Source: a virus. Taken from it: a stretch of DNA of 57,475 nucleotides. Every line of letters begins with the position of its first letter. Position 1 is the stretch's first letter. The position numbers were made by a program, and so were the translations under genes. Positions 6,292 to 13,939 of this stretch are shown here, in pieces. Location: the IMG/VR virus record IMGVR_UViG_3300036399_001505, positions 1-57,475 of that record; one strand, 5' to 3'. Under the pieces are notes generated by a model. It did no database searches. It was not told where the DNA came from and worked only from the letters and a program-made list of their open reading frames with translations.

Positions 6292-7529
6292 CTACCTGGA
6301 GTTTTCCCGGCTCGCCAACACCAGCACCGCGCCGGCCTGGGCTGCGGTAAACGATCGCCCCGGCACCGCATCGGTGGGCACCAGCAGGGCCACGACCTCG
6401 CCGGCCTCAGAGGCGAACTCCCGCATCCGGCCCGCGGCGCTGCGCTGGGCCACGAGGAACCCGCCCCAGTGGCCTGCATCCACCCGGTAGGGGGCCAGGA
6501 GGATCGCATCCTCGGCCGCCCAACACAGCCGCGGCGGCGGGGTGACGCCACGGCCCTGGGCCTCCAGATCGGCCAGCCATGGGCCGTCGAGCACGAACCC
6601 CGGCAGGAGGTTGCGCTCCAGCAGCTCCAGCAGGGCGGCGCCGGCCTCGCTCGGGGGGCGCGGCTTCTCGGCCACCTCCACCCAGAAGCAGAAGTCCCGC
6701 AGGCTGTAGGGCTCGGGCTGGGCTTCGCGATTGCGGTTGGTCTCGGCGAGGATCAGGGCGATTTGGGCGACGCCTTTCTCTTCCCGGTGAAGCCTTTCGC
6801 GTTCGGCGGCGTGGCCCGCCTGGAGGGCCTGGAGGACATAGCCGGCGGGGAGCTTCCCGAATCGCTCGCGGCTGAACTCGGGGGCTCCGGGCCAGAATCT
6901 GCGGCAGTCCCAGAAGGCTCGGGCCCAGTCGGGTCGGTCGCAATCGAGCCGCTGACCTCCTGCAACTTTCCCAGCGCCTCCTCCAGCGCCCGCATCTCGG
7001 CCGCCGGGTCCTGCTGCAGGCCAGCGCCGGCCCGCTCCTCCTCCTGCTCAAAGGCGTGGAGGATCCCCAACAGGGGGCCGGGGAGCTTGCGGGTCTGCTC
7101 GTCGGTCCAGGCGGGCTTGATCCGCTGCAAGATCACGGTGACGGCCCGGATCGTGACACGGTTGGTGATGGCCCTGGCTTCTTCCAGGAAGGGGCCGATG
7201 ATCTCAGCGTGAACCACCTGCAGGGCCTGCTCCTCGGGGCTCATCCGGCCGGCTTTGGCGCCCTGTTCCTGCGCCAGGAGCCGGACAAGCAGGCCGTAGC
7301 ACCAGTGGGCAGTGTGATCGGGGGCGGCCTGGCTGAGGGCCACCGCAGCGGCGGTGATCAGGCGATAAAGGGCATTCTGCGGGTCGATCTCCCGGATGCT
7401 CTGCATCTCATCCACCGTGAGGTAGCCCAGCCGGGGAATCACCAGCTCGCCGCCGTTCCACTCGATCGTGGCGGTGGCCTGCTCGGGGGGCTGGGGGGCG
7501 GTTTCCCAGGGGAGGAGGTCAAAGGTCAT
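6292..7529 (-). CDS. Tail-assembly chaperone, -1 frameshift fusion (GT-like)
   Basis: If ribosomes slip back one base at GGGAAAG (6972-6966), the first 188 residues are joined to a second frame ending at 6292, giving about 412 residues. The second frame reads like a genuine protein (DWARAFWDCRRFW, then FGKLPAGYVLQALQ and IALILAETNRN), whereas the zero frame after the site becomes Ser/Pro-rich. In lambda and many siphoviruses the G and GT chaperones are made the same way from the identical heptamer and assist tape-measure and tube assembly. Here the gene precedes the tube gene rather than following it. It starts in an ATGA overlap with the gene at 7526-8026. Confidence 0.75.
6299..6309 (-). 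promoter_or_regulatory. Late start-associated motif, variant CGGGAAAACTC
   Basis: It differs from the consensus in the last base. It lies inside the last codons of the frameshift product (which end in RENSR) and 24 nt upstream of the tail-tube ATG. Confidence 0.6.
6753..7529 (-). CDS. Tail-assembly chaperone, zero-frame product (G-like)
   Basis: 258 residues if no frameshift occurs. Residues 1-188 (MTFDLLPWETAPQPPEQATA, YLTVDEMQSIREIDPQNALY, then a helical region with IIGPFLEEARAITNR) look like a folded chaperone domain. The last 70 residues are Ser/Pro/Ala-rich and overlap the alternative frame, so they may be only weakly constrained. This short form would correspond to lambda gpG. Confidence 0.6.
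   Translation of the reverse strand: MTFDLLPWETAPQPPEQATATIEWNGGELVIPRLGYLTVDEMQSIREIDPQNALYRLITAAAVALSQAAPDHTAHWCYGLLVRLLAQEQGAKAGRMSPEEQALQVVHAEIIGPFLEEARAITNRVTIRAVTVILQRIKPAWTDEQTRKLPGPLLGILHAFEQEEERAGAGLQQDPAAEMRALEEALGKLQEVSGSIATDPTGPEPSGTAADSGPEPPSSAASDSGSSPPAMSSRPSRRATPPNAKGFTGKRKASPKSP
6966..6972 (-). other. Programmed -1 frameshift site GGGAAAG
   Basis: In the zero frame the codons are CTG GGA AAG, so the site has the required G-GGA-AAG phase for simultaneous slippage to GGG AAA. The same heptamer is used in lambda G/T. After the slip the new frame stays open for 224 codons. Confidence 0.7.
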
Positions 7530-8026
7530 TTCAGACTGCGGAAGGCTTGGATGAATGATGCCCGATACTGCGCCCGATAGTCATAGGGCTCGATGCCGGG
7601 AACTTTGATGGTCCCGATCACCGCCGAAGTCCAGGGCCGGGCGGGCAGGTTCACGAGGGGGCGGGTCCTGTCGCCCCAGGGGTGGATGTTCGCGCCGTAG
7701 TGAACCGCCGTGGCATAGCCCACGGCCCATCGGAAGGTGCAGAGGTTGCCGCTGATCTGGAAGGAGTTGCTTGCCCGAAGGGTGCCGAGGTCCACGATGT
7801 TCCGGGGCGATCCCACCGGGCGGCCCCTGGTGCGGCTGCCATCGCGGCGGAAGGCGCCCCCGCGCATGGTCACCCGTGGCCAATCCCATGCCTTGGTGCC
7901 CAACGCATCCTGAAAGGCGCTGTTGAGCTCGGGGAACACCACTCGCGCCGCCGCCTCTGATGCCCGCTGCGCTTTGGTGAGGGTGGCCGGGTTCACGCGC
8001 ACCGTGGCCCTGGTGCTGACCCTCAT
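7526..8026 (-). CDS. HK97 gp10-like head-tail/tail completion protein
   Basis: 166 residues starting MRVSTRATVRVNPATLTKAQ in an ATGA overlap with the gene before it. The C-terminal half has the pattern YATAVHYGANIHPWGDR followed by LPARPWTSAVIG, like the 'YA..vE.Gt' and 'ARPF..PA' signature of small tail-completion proteins of the HK97 gp10/virion-morphogenesis kind. Position between head genes and tail chaperone agrees. The longer upstream extension of this frame is low-complexity and unlikely to be translated. Confidence 0.6.
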   Translation of the reverse strand: MRVSTRATVRVNPATLTKAQRASEAAARVVFPELNSAFQDALGTKAWDWPRVTMRGGAFRRDGSRTRGRPVGSPRNIVDLGTLRASNSFQISGNLCTFRWAVGYATAVHYGANIHPWGDRTRPLVNLPARPWTSAVIGTIKVPGIEPYDYRAQYRASFIQAFRSLK

Positions 8027-8493
8027 CGCCCCGCCGCAAAGGTGCCGGTGAACTCGTCGCCTGCAGCGGCCCGGATCACCGCATCGATCCCGCCCATGCC
8101 CGAGAGGGTGGCGATCGTGACCCAGCCGCGCTCCGACTCGGTGGTGGCCGGCAGGCTGGCCAGGTCGCCCATGAACGCCTCCAGCTTCTCGCCGCGGGGG
8201 AGCCCCGTGGGCCTGAGGCCGGTATCGGTCCAACTCCAGGCGCCCCCCTCGTCCAGCCAGTTGGCGCCGGATGGCACCACGGCCCAGCGGGTGATGTTGC
8301 CCTCGATGCCGCCCGAGCCGATGGAGCGCCCGCCACTCTCCCGCTCGCCGCCGGGGTCCTGGGCCTCAGCAAAGGCCTCAATCACCACAAGGTCCGCGGC
8401 CCGCTGCAGCCCCTCCCGCAGGCTGATAGCCGCTGCGGTGGGGCGCCGCCAGAGGAGGCGAAGGTTTGCAAAGGGGGCGAAGGGGGTGGCCAT
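8023..8493 (-). CDS. Probable head-tail connector-region protein
   Basis: 156 residues, MATPFAPFANLRLLWRRPTA at the start. It contains a Gly/Ser-rich middle and a segment (WAVVPSGANWLDEGGAWSWT) with many Trp, suggesting a beta-rich virion part. It lies 3 nt after basic gene B and overlaps the gp10-like gene by ATGA. No family was recognised; the assignment is positional. Confidence 0.5.
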   Translation of the reverse strand: MATPFAPFANLRLLWRRPTAAAISLREGLQRAADLVVIEAFAEAQDPGGERESGGRSIGSGGIEGNITRWAVVPSGANWLDEGGAWSWTDTGLRPTGLPRGEKLEAFMGDLASLPATTESERGWVTIATLSGMGGIDAVIRAAAGDEFTGTFAAGR

Positions 8494-8496
8494 GGG

Positions 8497-9900
8497 TTAG
8501 CGGCGGCGGGGCTTGCGGGGCTGCGCTGACTCCTGCGCCAGTTGAAGCGCCTGCCGAATGGTGTCCTTGTCCAGTAGGTTGCCAGACTTGACGCCTACTC
8601 CGTCAATCCCTTGGGTTTTGATGAACTTTCGCTTGCTGTAATAGCTAAACACCGCTTGCGCTTGCTGCTTTGTAATACCTCCAAGTTTCTGGATCTGACC
8701 CGTCAATGCTTGCTCTGCTTGTACTCTCCTTCCGGCAATGTCCCTTAGCGCTGAGCGGGTTTCCTGGGGGAGCCTTGAGGGGCTGCGCGTTGGCTTTTGT
8801 GCTGCCGTCTTGCGCCTTGGCTTTTGATTTTCGCCGGATAGCTTGCGATCGGGCCGGGGCTGAGCGGTTGGAGCCGGGACGCCGGGGCGAGGCTGCGGAA
8901 CGAACCCTTTGGGGAGAACGCGGCTGGTCATGCCTCTCTGCGGGCCGATCCGCTTCACCCCACGCAGGAACTCAACCGCTCGCGTTGCGGTCACCTGGCC
9001 AATCGCTGCCCGGCCAGCCTGCTTCTTCGTTTCCGGCTGCGCCTTGATGCTCCGGTTGTAGTTGGCGATTGCCCTGGCCTCGGCTCGCTGCCGCTGCCCT
9101 TGCCTGCCGGCGCCTGCCTTGGCCTTCCGTGCAGCAATGACCCCAGGCTTCAGGCCACGGGGCTTGGCGATCGTGCCGGAGGGGCGGGCCTTCTTGCCTT
9201 GAATGTTGGCCAGACCTGGCGAGGCATCTGTAGGCATCTCCCAGGCTTTGCGCCTCTTTCTTGACGGCTGATACCTCCCGAGGATTCGCGGCCCCCTTGC
9301 GCTGGGGTTGGCCGCCCACTTCTTGGCTTCCGTGACATTGCGGAAGTCCTTGCGGCCCATCACCGGGTCGCCCTTGCGGTCAATGATCGTTGCGGTTGCA
9401 CCCTTTCCGCCTGTGGTGACCATGACCCTCCGGCCACCGGGCAGGCTTGCGGTCTGCCTGCCTACTGAGCCAGCAGGCTTATCCCACTTCAGAGCCCGAG
9501 GCTTGCGGGCTGGCGTGGCTGGCTTGGGCGCCGCCACCGGCTTGGCCGCCACCTTCCGCCCTCCCCGAATCACCCCCGCCCGCGCTGCCATCCGCACCGT
9601 GGAGGCAGCCCGCACCTTCCCGAGCCGGTTGGCGCCCTTGGTGACGGCGCCGCGTTGCGCCCGCAGGCTGAGCGATCCCCTCAGGCTGCGATCGGCTGGA
9701 TCCTTGCCGGCCAGCTTGGTGCGGCTGCGGCGGAGGCTCCCACGGGCCCCGAGGGTGCCACCGGTGACCTTGGGCCTGGCCGCTCGCCTGGTGGCCGGCG
9801 TGCTCCGCTTCGAGGGGCCACCGCCGGGAGTCGAGGCAAATCGCCCGCTGTTGTCGCGGACATAGCTGGTGCGTCTGCCTCTGCTGCCGCCGCGGGCCAT
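8497..9900 (-). CDS. Basic phage protein B, shared N-terminal tag
   Basis: 467 residues, strongly basic throughout. The N-terminus has RRTSYVRDNSGRFASTPGGG, shared with proteins A (1-703) and C (12787-13908). The body is Lys/Arg/Ala/Pro-rich with a few more ordered pieces: GGKGATATIIDRKGDPVMG near residue 165, and a C-terminal region AQAVFSYYSKRKFIKTQGID with DTIRQALQLAQES. It could be an internal or DNA-binding virion protein; the shared tag followed by different bodies suggests a common targeting signal. This is inference. The start is 21 nt after a motif copy with no Shine-Dalgarno sequence. Confidence 0.7.
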   Translation of the reverse strand: MARGGSRGRRTSYVRDNSGRFASTPGGGPSKRSTPATRRAARPKVTGGTLGARGSLRRSRTKLAGKDPADRSLRGSLSLRAQRGAVTKGANRLGKVRAASTVRMAARAGVIRGGRKVAAKPVAAPKPATPARKPRALKWDKPAGSVGRQTASLPGGRRVMVTTGGKGATATIIDRKGDPVMGRKDFRNVTEAKKWAANPSARGPRILGRYQPSRKRRKAWEMPTDASPGLANIQGKKARPSGTIAKPRGLKPGVIAARKAKAGAGRQGQRQRAEARAIANYNRSIKAQPETKKQAGRAAIGQVTATRAVEFLRGVKRIGPQRGMTSRVLPKGFVPQPRPGVPAPTAQPRPDRKLSGENQKPRRKTAAQKPTRSPSRLPQETRSALRDIAGRRVQAEQALTGQIQKLGGITKQQAQAVFSYYSKRKFIKTQGIDGVGVKSGNLLDKDTIRQALQLAQESAQPRKPRRR

Positions 9901-9921
9901 GGGATCGGGGTCTACTGCTCG

Positions 9922-9932
9922 CAGTTTTCCCG
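9922..9932 (-). promoter_or_regulatory. Late start-associated motif CGGGAAAACTG
   Basis: Exact copy, 21 nt upstream of the ATG of basic gene B and 11 nt after the stop of the small gene before it. Confidence 0.7.
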
Positions 9933-9943
9933 TGGTCCTGGGC

Positions 9944-10051
9944 TCACTTCATCGGCTTGGCCTTCTTCCCGCCCTTGGTCTTCGCCTTGGGTTTGCCGGC
10001 CTTGGGCTTGCCGGGCATCCCGCCGAAGTAAGGCATTCCACCTGCTGGCAT
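9944..10051 (-). CDS. Tiny Lys/Gly-rich protein, 35 aa
   Basis: A 35-codon frame: it starts MPAGGMPYFGGMPGKPKAGK and ends in a Lys-rich tail (KGGKKAKPMK). The GGMP repeat followed by a basic tail recalls other tiny phage late proteins but I cannot name a family. Support: it lies exactly between two motif copies, with its ATG 20 nt downstream of the first and its stop 11 nt before the second. Confidence 0.55.
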   Translation of the reverse strand: MPAGGMPYFGGMPGKPKAGKPKAKTKGGKKAKPMK

Positions 10052-10071
10052 GGTCTGTGAGCGACTGCCTG

Positions 10072-10082
10072 CAGTTTTCCCG
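10072..10082 (-). promoter_or_regulatory. Late start-associated motif CGGGAAAACTG
   Basis: Exact copy followed by CAGGCAG, 20 nt upstream of the ATG of the tiny gene at 9944-10051. Confidence 0.7.
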
Positions 10083-10109
10083 CTGGACCCGCCAGACCAC
10101 GCAAGCCGC

Positions 10110-10445
10110 TCACGCAGAAGCCTGCAGTGCCGGGGCGGCTGACGACACCAGCCAGGCCCTAATCTTCAACTCCCTATCAGCACAATAAAAGGGCTGTGAT
10201 TGATACCACTGCCAAGCATCACAGTGATTTTTAGAACCATTGCAGGAGGCGCAAGCGGGAATCAAATTAGATCGCTCTGTTGTGCCACCCTTTACCTTCG
10301 GCACAACATGATCAAGGGTGATCTTGTCGGGTTGGCAACCGCAATAAGCGCAACAACCATCCCACGCCTCAATAATTCCCCGCCTGAATCGATGTTTGGT
10401 GACACGCTTGGATAAAAGCTCGGACCCTTCAATTTGGTGTGACAC
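10110..10445 (-). CDS. HNH endonuclease
   Basis: 111 residues with a complete HNH domain: a CAYCG zinc knuckle, TLDHVVPKVKGG carrying the catalytic His region, the middle Asn in ERSNLIPAC, and ACASCNGSKN closing the zinc site. The likely start is GTG at 10445. Such free-standing HNH genes in late operons are often homing endonucleases, though some HNH proteins act with terminase during packaging. It lies 8 kb from TerL, has no motif of its own, and is wedged between a structural gene and the motif that serves the next gene. That favours insertion of a mobile gene. Confidence 0.85.
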   Translation of the reverse strand: MSHQIEGSELLSKRVTKHRFRRGIIEAWDGCCAYCGCQPDKITLDHVVPKVKGGTTERSNLIPACASCNGSKNHCDAWQWYQSQPFYCADRELKIRAWLVSSAAPALQASA

Positions 10446-10500
10446 GGGTTTGCCGTGAGGGTGTGCTGATCAGAGGTGCGGCGGGCGATGGCGCCCCTGC

Positions 10501-11013
10501 TCAGCTCCTCAGCAACATCCCCGCGCCGCTCATCCCCTGCGGGGCGATCCGGGGCACGTTGAGGGCCGTGGCAATCCGGTTGATCAGCGCTTGGGTCCGC
10601 TCGTCCCGCTGCCCCTGCGCCGTGGCCCTGGCGCCGCCGCCGCCGAAGCGGTAGCGGGCCTTTAGGAGGGAGGTGTCCCACGCCAGCTTGCCGGCCTGGT
10701 TCAGTTGCTCATCCCGCGTGGGCGAGGTGCCGGGGATCGGGCCTTCGTATTCCTCGGCGTTTCCGAGGTGAGCAGTGCCCGCGTCAATCTCATCGGCCTG
10801 GATCTCCTCCAGGTTCACGATCTCGTCCAGCCACGCCTGGATCTGCGTCACGGTGCTGGGGCTGTGCGTGGCGACCGCGTTCATCTGCTGCGTCAGCTCC
10901 ACCAGGCTGCCCTCAGTGGCGGGCCAGCCGATGTAGGTGCGGATCAGATCCCGATCGTTGCGCGTGCTAGTGGCCGTGGGGCGCCAGAGGGGGTCAGGGG
11001 CGAGGATCGTCAC
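10501..11013 (-). CDS. Late-operon protein of unknown function, 170 aa
   Basis: Starts at GTG 11013, 20 nt after a motif copy. The N-terminus (MTILAPDPLWRPTATSTRND) precedes an alpha-helical central part (LVELTQQMNAVATHSPSTVT, VNLEEIQADEI) and a C-terminal part with LLKARYRFGGGGARAT. Given its place after the Mu F-like protein it may be a small head or connector protein. No family recognised. Confidence 0.55.
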   Translation of the reverse strand: MTILAPDPLWRPTATSTRNDRDLIRTYIGWPATEGSLVELTQQMNAVATHSPSTVTQIQAWLDEIVNLEEIQADEIDAGTAHLGNAEEYEGPIPGTSPTRDEQLNQAGKLAWDTSLLKARYRFGGGGARATAQGQRDERTQALINRIATALNVPRIAPQGMSGAGMLLRS

Positions 11014-11021
11014 GGCGCGGG

Positions 11022-11270
11022 TCAGGCTGCCTGCAGTTTTCCCGCCGCAGGATCTTCCAGGCCCACGCGAGCCCCATGCAGCGTGCCCAGCCAGTACCGG
11101 CCCTCGGGGTCCAGGTTGGCGGTGAGCAGCCGCAGGATCTGCTCCCCTTCCGGGTCGTCCGCCACGGCTGTGAGCATCCGCAGGCCCTGCCGCGCCGCCG
11201 GGGCGTTGCGACCGAGGACAGCGACGCTGAGGCCCTGGAACAGGCGGAGCGTGGGGGAGCGGTCGGGCAT
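11022..11270 (-). CDS. Late-operon protein of unknown function, 82 aa
   Basis: A mostly helical protein starting MPDRSPTLRLFQGLSVAVLG. ATG 11270 is preferred over an in-frame ATG at 11282 because it lies 21 nt from the motif at 11292, the usual spacing. Its C-terminus (PAAGKLQAA) is encoded across the next motif copy, GGGAAAACTG giving GKL. No family recognised. Confidence 0.5.
   Translation of the reverse strand: MPDRSPTLRLFQGLSVAVLGRNAPAARQGLRMLTAVADDPEGEQILRLLTANLDPEGRYWLGTLHGARVGLEDPAAGKLQAA
11034..11044 (-). promoter_or_regulatory. Late start-associated motif CGGGAAAACTG
   Basis: Exact copy, overlapping the last codons of the gene at 11022-11270 and 20 nt upstream of the GTG at 11013. 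Confidence 0.7.
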
Positions 11271-11291
11271 GGGGGTATTCAAGCCGTACCT

Positions 11292-11302
11292 GAGTTTTCC
11301 CG
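11292..11302 (-). promoter_or_regulatory. Late start-associated motif, variant CGGGAAAACTC
   Basis: One mismatch in the last base; 21 nt upstream of ATG 11270. Confidence 0.55.
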
Positions 11303-11325
11303 CTACTGAGGGGGCGCCGGTCGAG

Positions 11326-11440
11326 TTACCTTCGACCTTCTAAAACCGCCCGGTTGCGCATTCGCGTGTAGTGGGCCAACGACCGCTCTTGATCCGCCTG
11401 CCCCTGCTGCCGCCTGCCACTGGAACCGCTGCTACTGCTG
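11326..11440 (-). other. Unresolved short reading frames after a motif copy
   Basis: Two overlapping minus-strand frames compete. One starts at GTG 11420, exactly 20 nt after the motif, and ends at 11340 (26 residues). The other ends at TAA 11326 and has a more protein-like tail (DQERSLAHYTRMRNRAVLEG) but lacks a good start codon. One of them is probably a tiny late gene; I cannot decide which. Confidence 0.3.
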
Positions 11441-11451
11441 CAGTTTTCCCG
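11441..11451 (-). promoter_or_regulatory. Late start-associated motif CGGGAAAACTG
   Basis: Exact copy followed by CAGCAG, downstream of a terminator and upstream of the unresolved short frames; a GTG lies 20 nt downstream. Confidence 0.65.
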
Positions 11452-11492
11452 CCACAAGGGGTGCTGATCCGGGCCAGCTGAGCCCAGCCAGC

Positions 11493-11513
11493 AAAAAGGG
11501 GCCCTAGGGCCCC
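11493..11513 (-). terminator. Rho-independent terminator after the Mu F-like gene
   Basis: On the minus strand the perfect palindrome GGGGCCCTAGGGCCCC is followed by TTTTT. It would end transcription from the portal/Mu F unit, and the motif at 11441 lies about 40 nt beyond it, as if restarting expression. Confidence 0.8.
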
Positions 11514-11701
11514 TGCTTAAAACTCAAACCCAGAACCGCGGAACGTTTGGCGACAGGACGCGGGGTCTGGGGATCCACCGGAAAATCCAGTGATTATCGC
11601 GCATCTGGGGGGGGGAAGCCCCCAGCAGCACGGGCCCCTAGGGGCCTGTTCTTCGCAGCGTATCCCTAGGGAAGCGAGAAATCCCCGTTTCACTATGCCA
11701 G
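11514..11701. other. Non-coding stretch with CTAG-centred palindromes
   Basis: No convincing gene. Besides the terminator palindrome it holds GGCCCCTAGGGGCC (11633-11646) and TCCCTAGGGA near 11665, all centred on CTAG, and a run of nine G at 11607-11615. These could form strong RNA hairpins or be protein sites. Confidence 0.5.
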
Positions 11702-12784
11702 TCACCCCACCGGCACCGGCGCCCGCTCAATCCCTGGATACTGTCGCCGCTCGCTGGGAGAGGGCTTGCGCACGGCCTCCTCCAGCACCTGGGAGGCACG
11801 GGCGAAGGGCCACCCCTTGTCGGCCCCACCCTTGGCGGCGGCGAACTCCTCGGCCACGGCCTTGCGCGAGCGCTCCCAGTAATCCTCTCGCAGCAGGGTG
11901 GCCCTGAGGGCGGGGTCCTGCTCTTCTACCGCTTCTGAAGATACCGGAGATAGGCTACATCTACATCTTGGATGTAGCGTGCCCACCATCTCATCGAGTC
12001 GGTAGATTCTACCGTGCCTGGAAGCGCAAACGGCGCACGTCCGCTCATCCTTTGTCGCGATCCACCTGGCATAGCCGAACCCATTGCGGGCCGCCGTTGC
12101 CTTCTGGGCGCCCACGTAGGCGTTGGCCAGCTCCGATCGGGCGATCAGCTCTGCCCGCTGCTCCAGGCCCATGCGGCTGTTCAGCCCCTGCGGATCCTTG
12201 GCCCCCTGCAGTGCCGTCCTGATCTCGCGCTCCAGCGCACGGGGCCCCTTCCCGCGTCCGATGCCATCGGTAACGATCCGGGCGATGTTGTCCCTGAAGC
12301 TCTCCACCTCGCCCCTGATGTAGGCGGTGGCGGTGCTGGCGGCGGCCTCCACGGCGGCCCTGCTGGCGCCCACGAACACCCCCTGCGCAGTCGCGTCAGG
12401 GTCGGCGGTCTGCGCGAGCTGCTGGCCCAGGTCACCGCCGAGGGCCACCGCCTCGGCGAAGTCCTCGCGGTAGCGGTTCTGCAGCCACTGCAGCTCTCGA
12501 TCGGAGGCGAAGGCCTGGGCGAGCTTCAGGAGCTTGCTGAACTTGGCGGAGCCATCGGCGATCGAGTAAGACCCCGGCCGGCGGGTCACCCCATCGGCGC
12601 TGAGCTGGTCCGGGAGGTTGGGGTCCACGAACTGGCCGTAGTAGCGCCGCAGGTTCCGCAGGGTGCGGGCCAGGGAGCGGCGCAGGGCAGCCTTGGTGTT
12701 GGTGGTGGCCCGGTTGCCGATCGCGTCCAGGGCGGCGGCGTAGTCGTCGGCCAGCTGGAGTTGTTGGTCGCCGATGGTGGCCAT
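11702..12784 (-). CDS. Mu F / SPP1 gp7-like minor head protein
   Basis: 360 residues. The N-terminal two-thirds is helical. The C-terminal part shows the family signature: RAELIARSELANAYVGAQKA, then the Cys/His block DERTCAVCASRHGRIYRLDE, then LHPRCRCSLSPV. Proteins of this family attach to the portal side of the head and are needed for morphogenesis or DNA ejection. The gene follows basic protein C with 2 nt between and has no motif of its own, fitting translational coupling. It is followed by the GGGGCCCTAGGGCCCC terminator. Confidence 0.85.
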   Translation of the reverse strand: MATIGDQQLQLADDYAAALDAIGNRATTNTKAALRRSLARTLRNLRRYYGQFVDPNLPDQLSADGVTRRPGSYSIADGSAKFSKLLKLAQAFASDRELQWLQNRYREDFAEAVALGGDLGQQLAQTADPDATAQGVFVGASRAAVEAAASTATAYIRGEVESFRDNIARIVTDGIGRGKGPRALEREIRTALQGAKDPQGLNSRMGLEQRAELIARSELANAYVGAQKATAARNGFGYARWIATKDERTCAVCASRHGRIYRLDEMVGTLHPRCRCSLSPVSSEAVEEQDPALRATLLREDYWERSRKAVAEEFAAAKGGADKGWPFARASQVLEEAVRKPSPSERRQYPGIERAPVPVG

Positions 12785-12786
12785 GG

Positions 12787-13908
12787 TCAGGGCCTGCGAT
12801 CGCGGCCGGTGGATCTCGCCGCCCGCTTGGCCAGCAACCTCTGAGCCGCCTTTGCGCTTTCAAGCTCCGGGTAGCCTTGCGCGGCCCTGGTCAGCCTCGC
12901 AATGCGATTCTCGGCCCTGGGTGGCTTGACCCTGCCAGCCCTGGCCAAGGCGTCATACAAAGCGCCGGCCTTTTGATCCTTTGCTCTAATCGCTGACATC
13001 TGCCTTTCCGCAGTGGCGATCATGCGCCCCTCCTGCTTTTTGCTCATTCGGGTGCGTCCGCCGGGGGAAGCCGAGGCAATGGCCACGCCCATCGATGCGG
13101 TCCGAGATCCTTGGCGTGCAACAAACTGCTCTCGGCTAATGGTTGCCGCTTTGCCTGTGGGCTTGCCTTTCATCACACCACCGCCAACAACGCGAGCCCC
13201 GCGGATCTTTCTGGCAGCGGTGCTAGGCGCGAGCTGCAAGGCCTTGGGGTTGTACTTCATGCGCCCCCTATTGCCCGTGGCCATCCCGACCTTTAGGCGC
13301 CTTGCCGATTGACTCATGGAGCGAGTAATCGCGTCAATCTGGCCAGGCGTTAATTTGTTTTTGCGCTTGCCTACATTGGCGATTGGTTGCATCCTTCCTT
13401 CGGAAAGATTAGTCAACTGTGCTGCTGTGTTTCCTGCAACGAAAAACTTTCGCTTGCGTGCTGAGCGCTCAACTTGTATTGCCCTCTGCGTCGCTTTCGG
13501 CAGGGCTCGGAGTCGCCTCGCGTAATCTTTCCGGTTCGCCGCTGACGCTGGATCAACCCGATCCTTCCTGGCCTCTGGTGATTGCATCCAGCCGACCGGC
13601 TTCTTTGCGGCGGCCACCTTTCCTCGCGCCTTCCCTCCCCTGCTCAGCGCCCCCTGAGGCGCCCCCTTGAGGCGACTGGTCTGCGTGGCCCTGAGGTTCC
13701 CCGCCCCGGTGCGCAACCGTCCCCCGCGGGCTGTGGCGCCGTTGCCGCCCACGCTTGTGATGCGCCCCGAGTTGTCCCGCGTGAGGCGATTGGTGCCGCG
13801 GCCGGCCTTCTTGGCTGGTAGTCGCTTGGGGGCGCCACCGCCCGGTGTGGAGGCGAACCGGCCGCGACCATCCCGCACGTAGGACGTTCGGCGGGTTCCT
13901 CGGGGCAT
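12787..13908 (-). CDS. Basic phage protein C, shared N-terminal tag
   Basis: 373 residues. It begins MPRGTRRTSYVRDGRGRFAS and has a second block RLTRDNSGRITSVGGNGATA near residue 40, as in protein A. The rest is Arg/Ala/Lys-rich with short ordered-looking pieces (RKRKFFVAGNTAAQLTNLSE; KLTPGQIDAITRSMSQSARR). It sits between portal and the Mu F-like gene. Head morphogenesis, DNA condensation or ejection are all possible; none is shown. The start is 20 nt after a motif copy. Confidence 0.7.
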   Translation of the reverse strand: MPRGTRRTSYVRDGRGRFASTPGGGAPKRLPAKKAGRGTNRLTRDNSGRITSVGGNGATARGGRLRTGAGNLRATQTSRLKGAPQGALSRGGKARGKVAAAKKPVGWMQSPEARKDRVDPASAANRKDYARRLRALPKATQRAIQVERSARKRKFFVAGNTAAQLTNLSEGRMQPIANVGKRKNKLTPGQIDAITRSMSQSARRLKVGMATGNRGRMKYNPKALQLAPSTAARKIRGARVVGGGVMKGKPTGKAATISREQFVARQGSRTASMGVAIASASPGGRTRMSKKQEGRMIATAERQMSAIRAKDQKAGALYDALARAGRVKPPRAENRIARLTRAAQGYPELESAKAAQRLLAKRAARSTGRDRRP

Positions 13909-13928
13909 GGCTACTGCAGTCTCTGCAG

Positions 13929-13939
13929 CAGTTTTCCCG
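13929..13939 (-). promoter_or_regulatory. Late start-associated motif CGGGAAAACTG
   Basis: Exact copy beginning at the base after the portal stop codon, 20 nt upstream of the ATG of basic gene C. Confidence 0.7.

Noticed and set aside
5714-6490. Plus-strand frames opposite tail tube and chaperone
   Set aside because: Gly/His-rich shadow translations typical of G+C-rich antisense frames.
7526-8233. Long form of the gp10-like protein starting at 8233
   Set aside because: The extra 69 residues are Arg/Gly/His-rich antisense-like sequence overlapping the upstream gene; the ATGA start at 8026 fits better.
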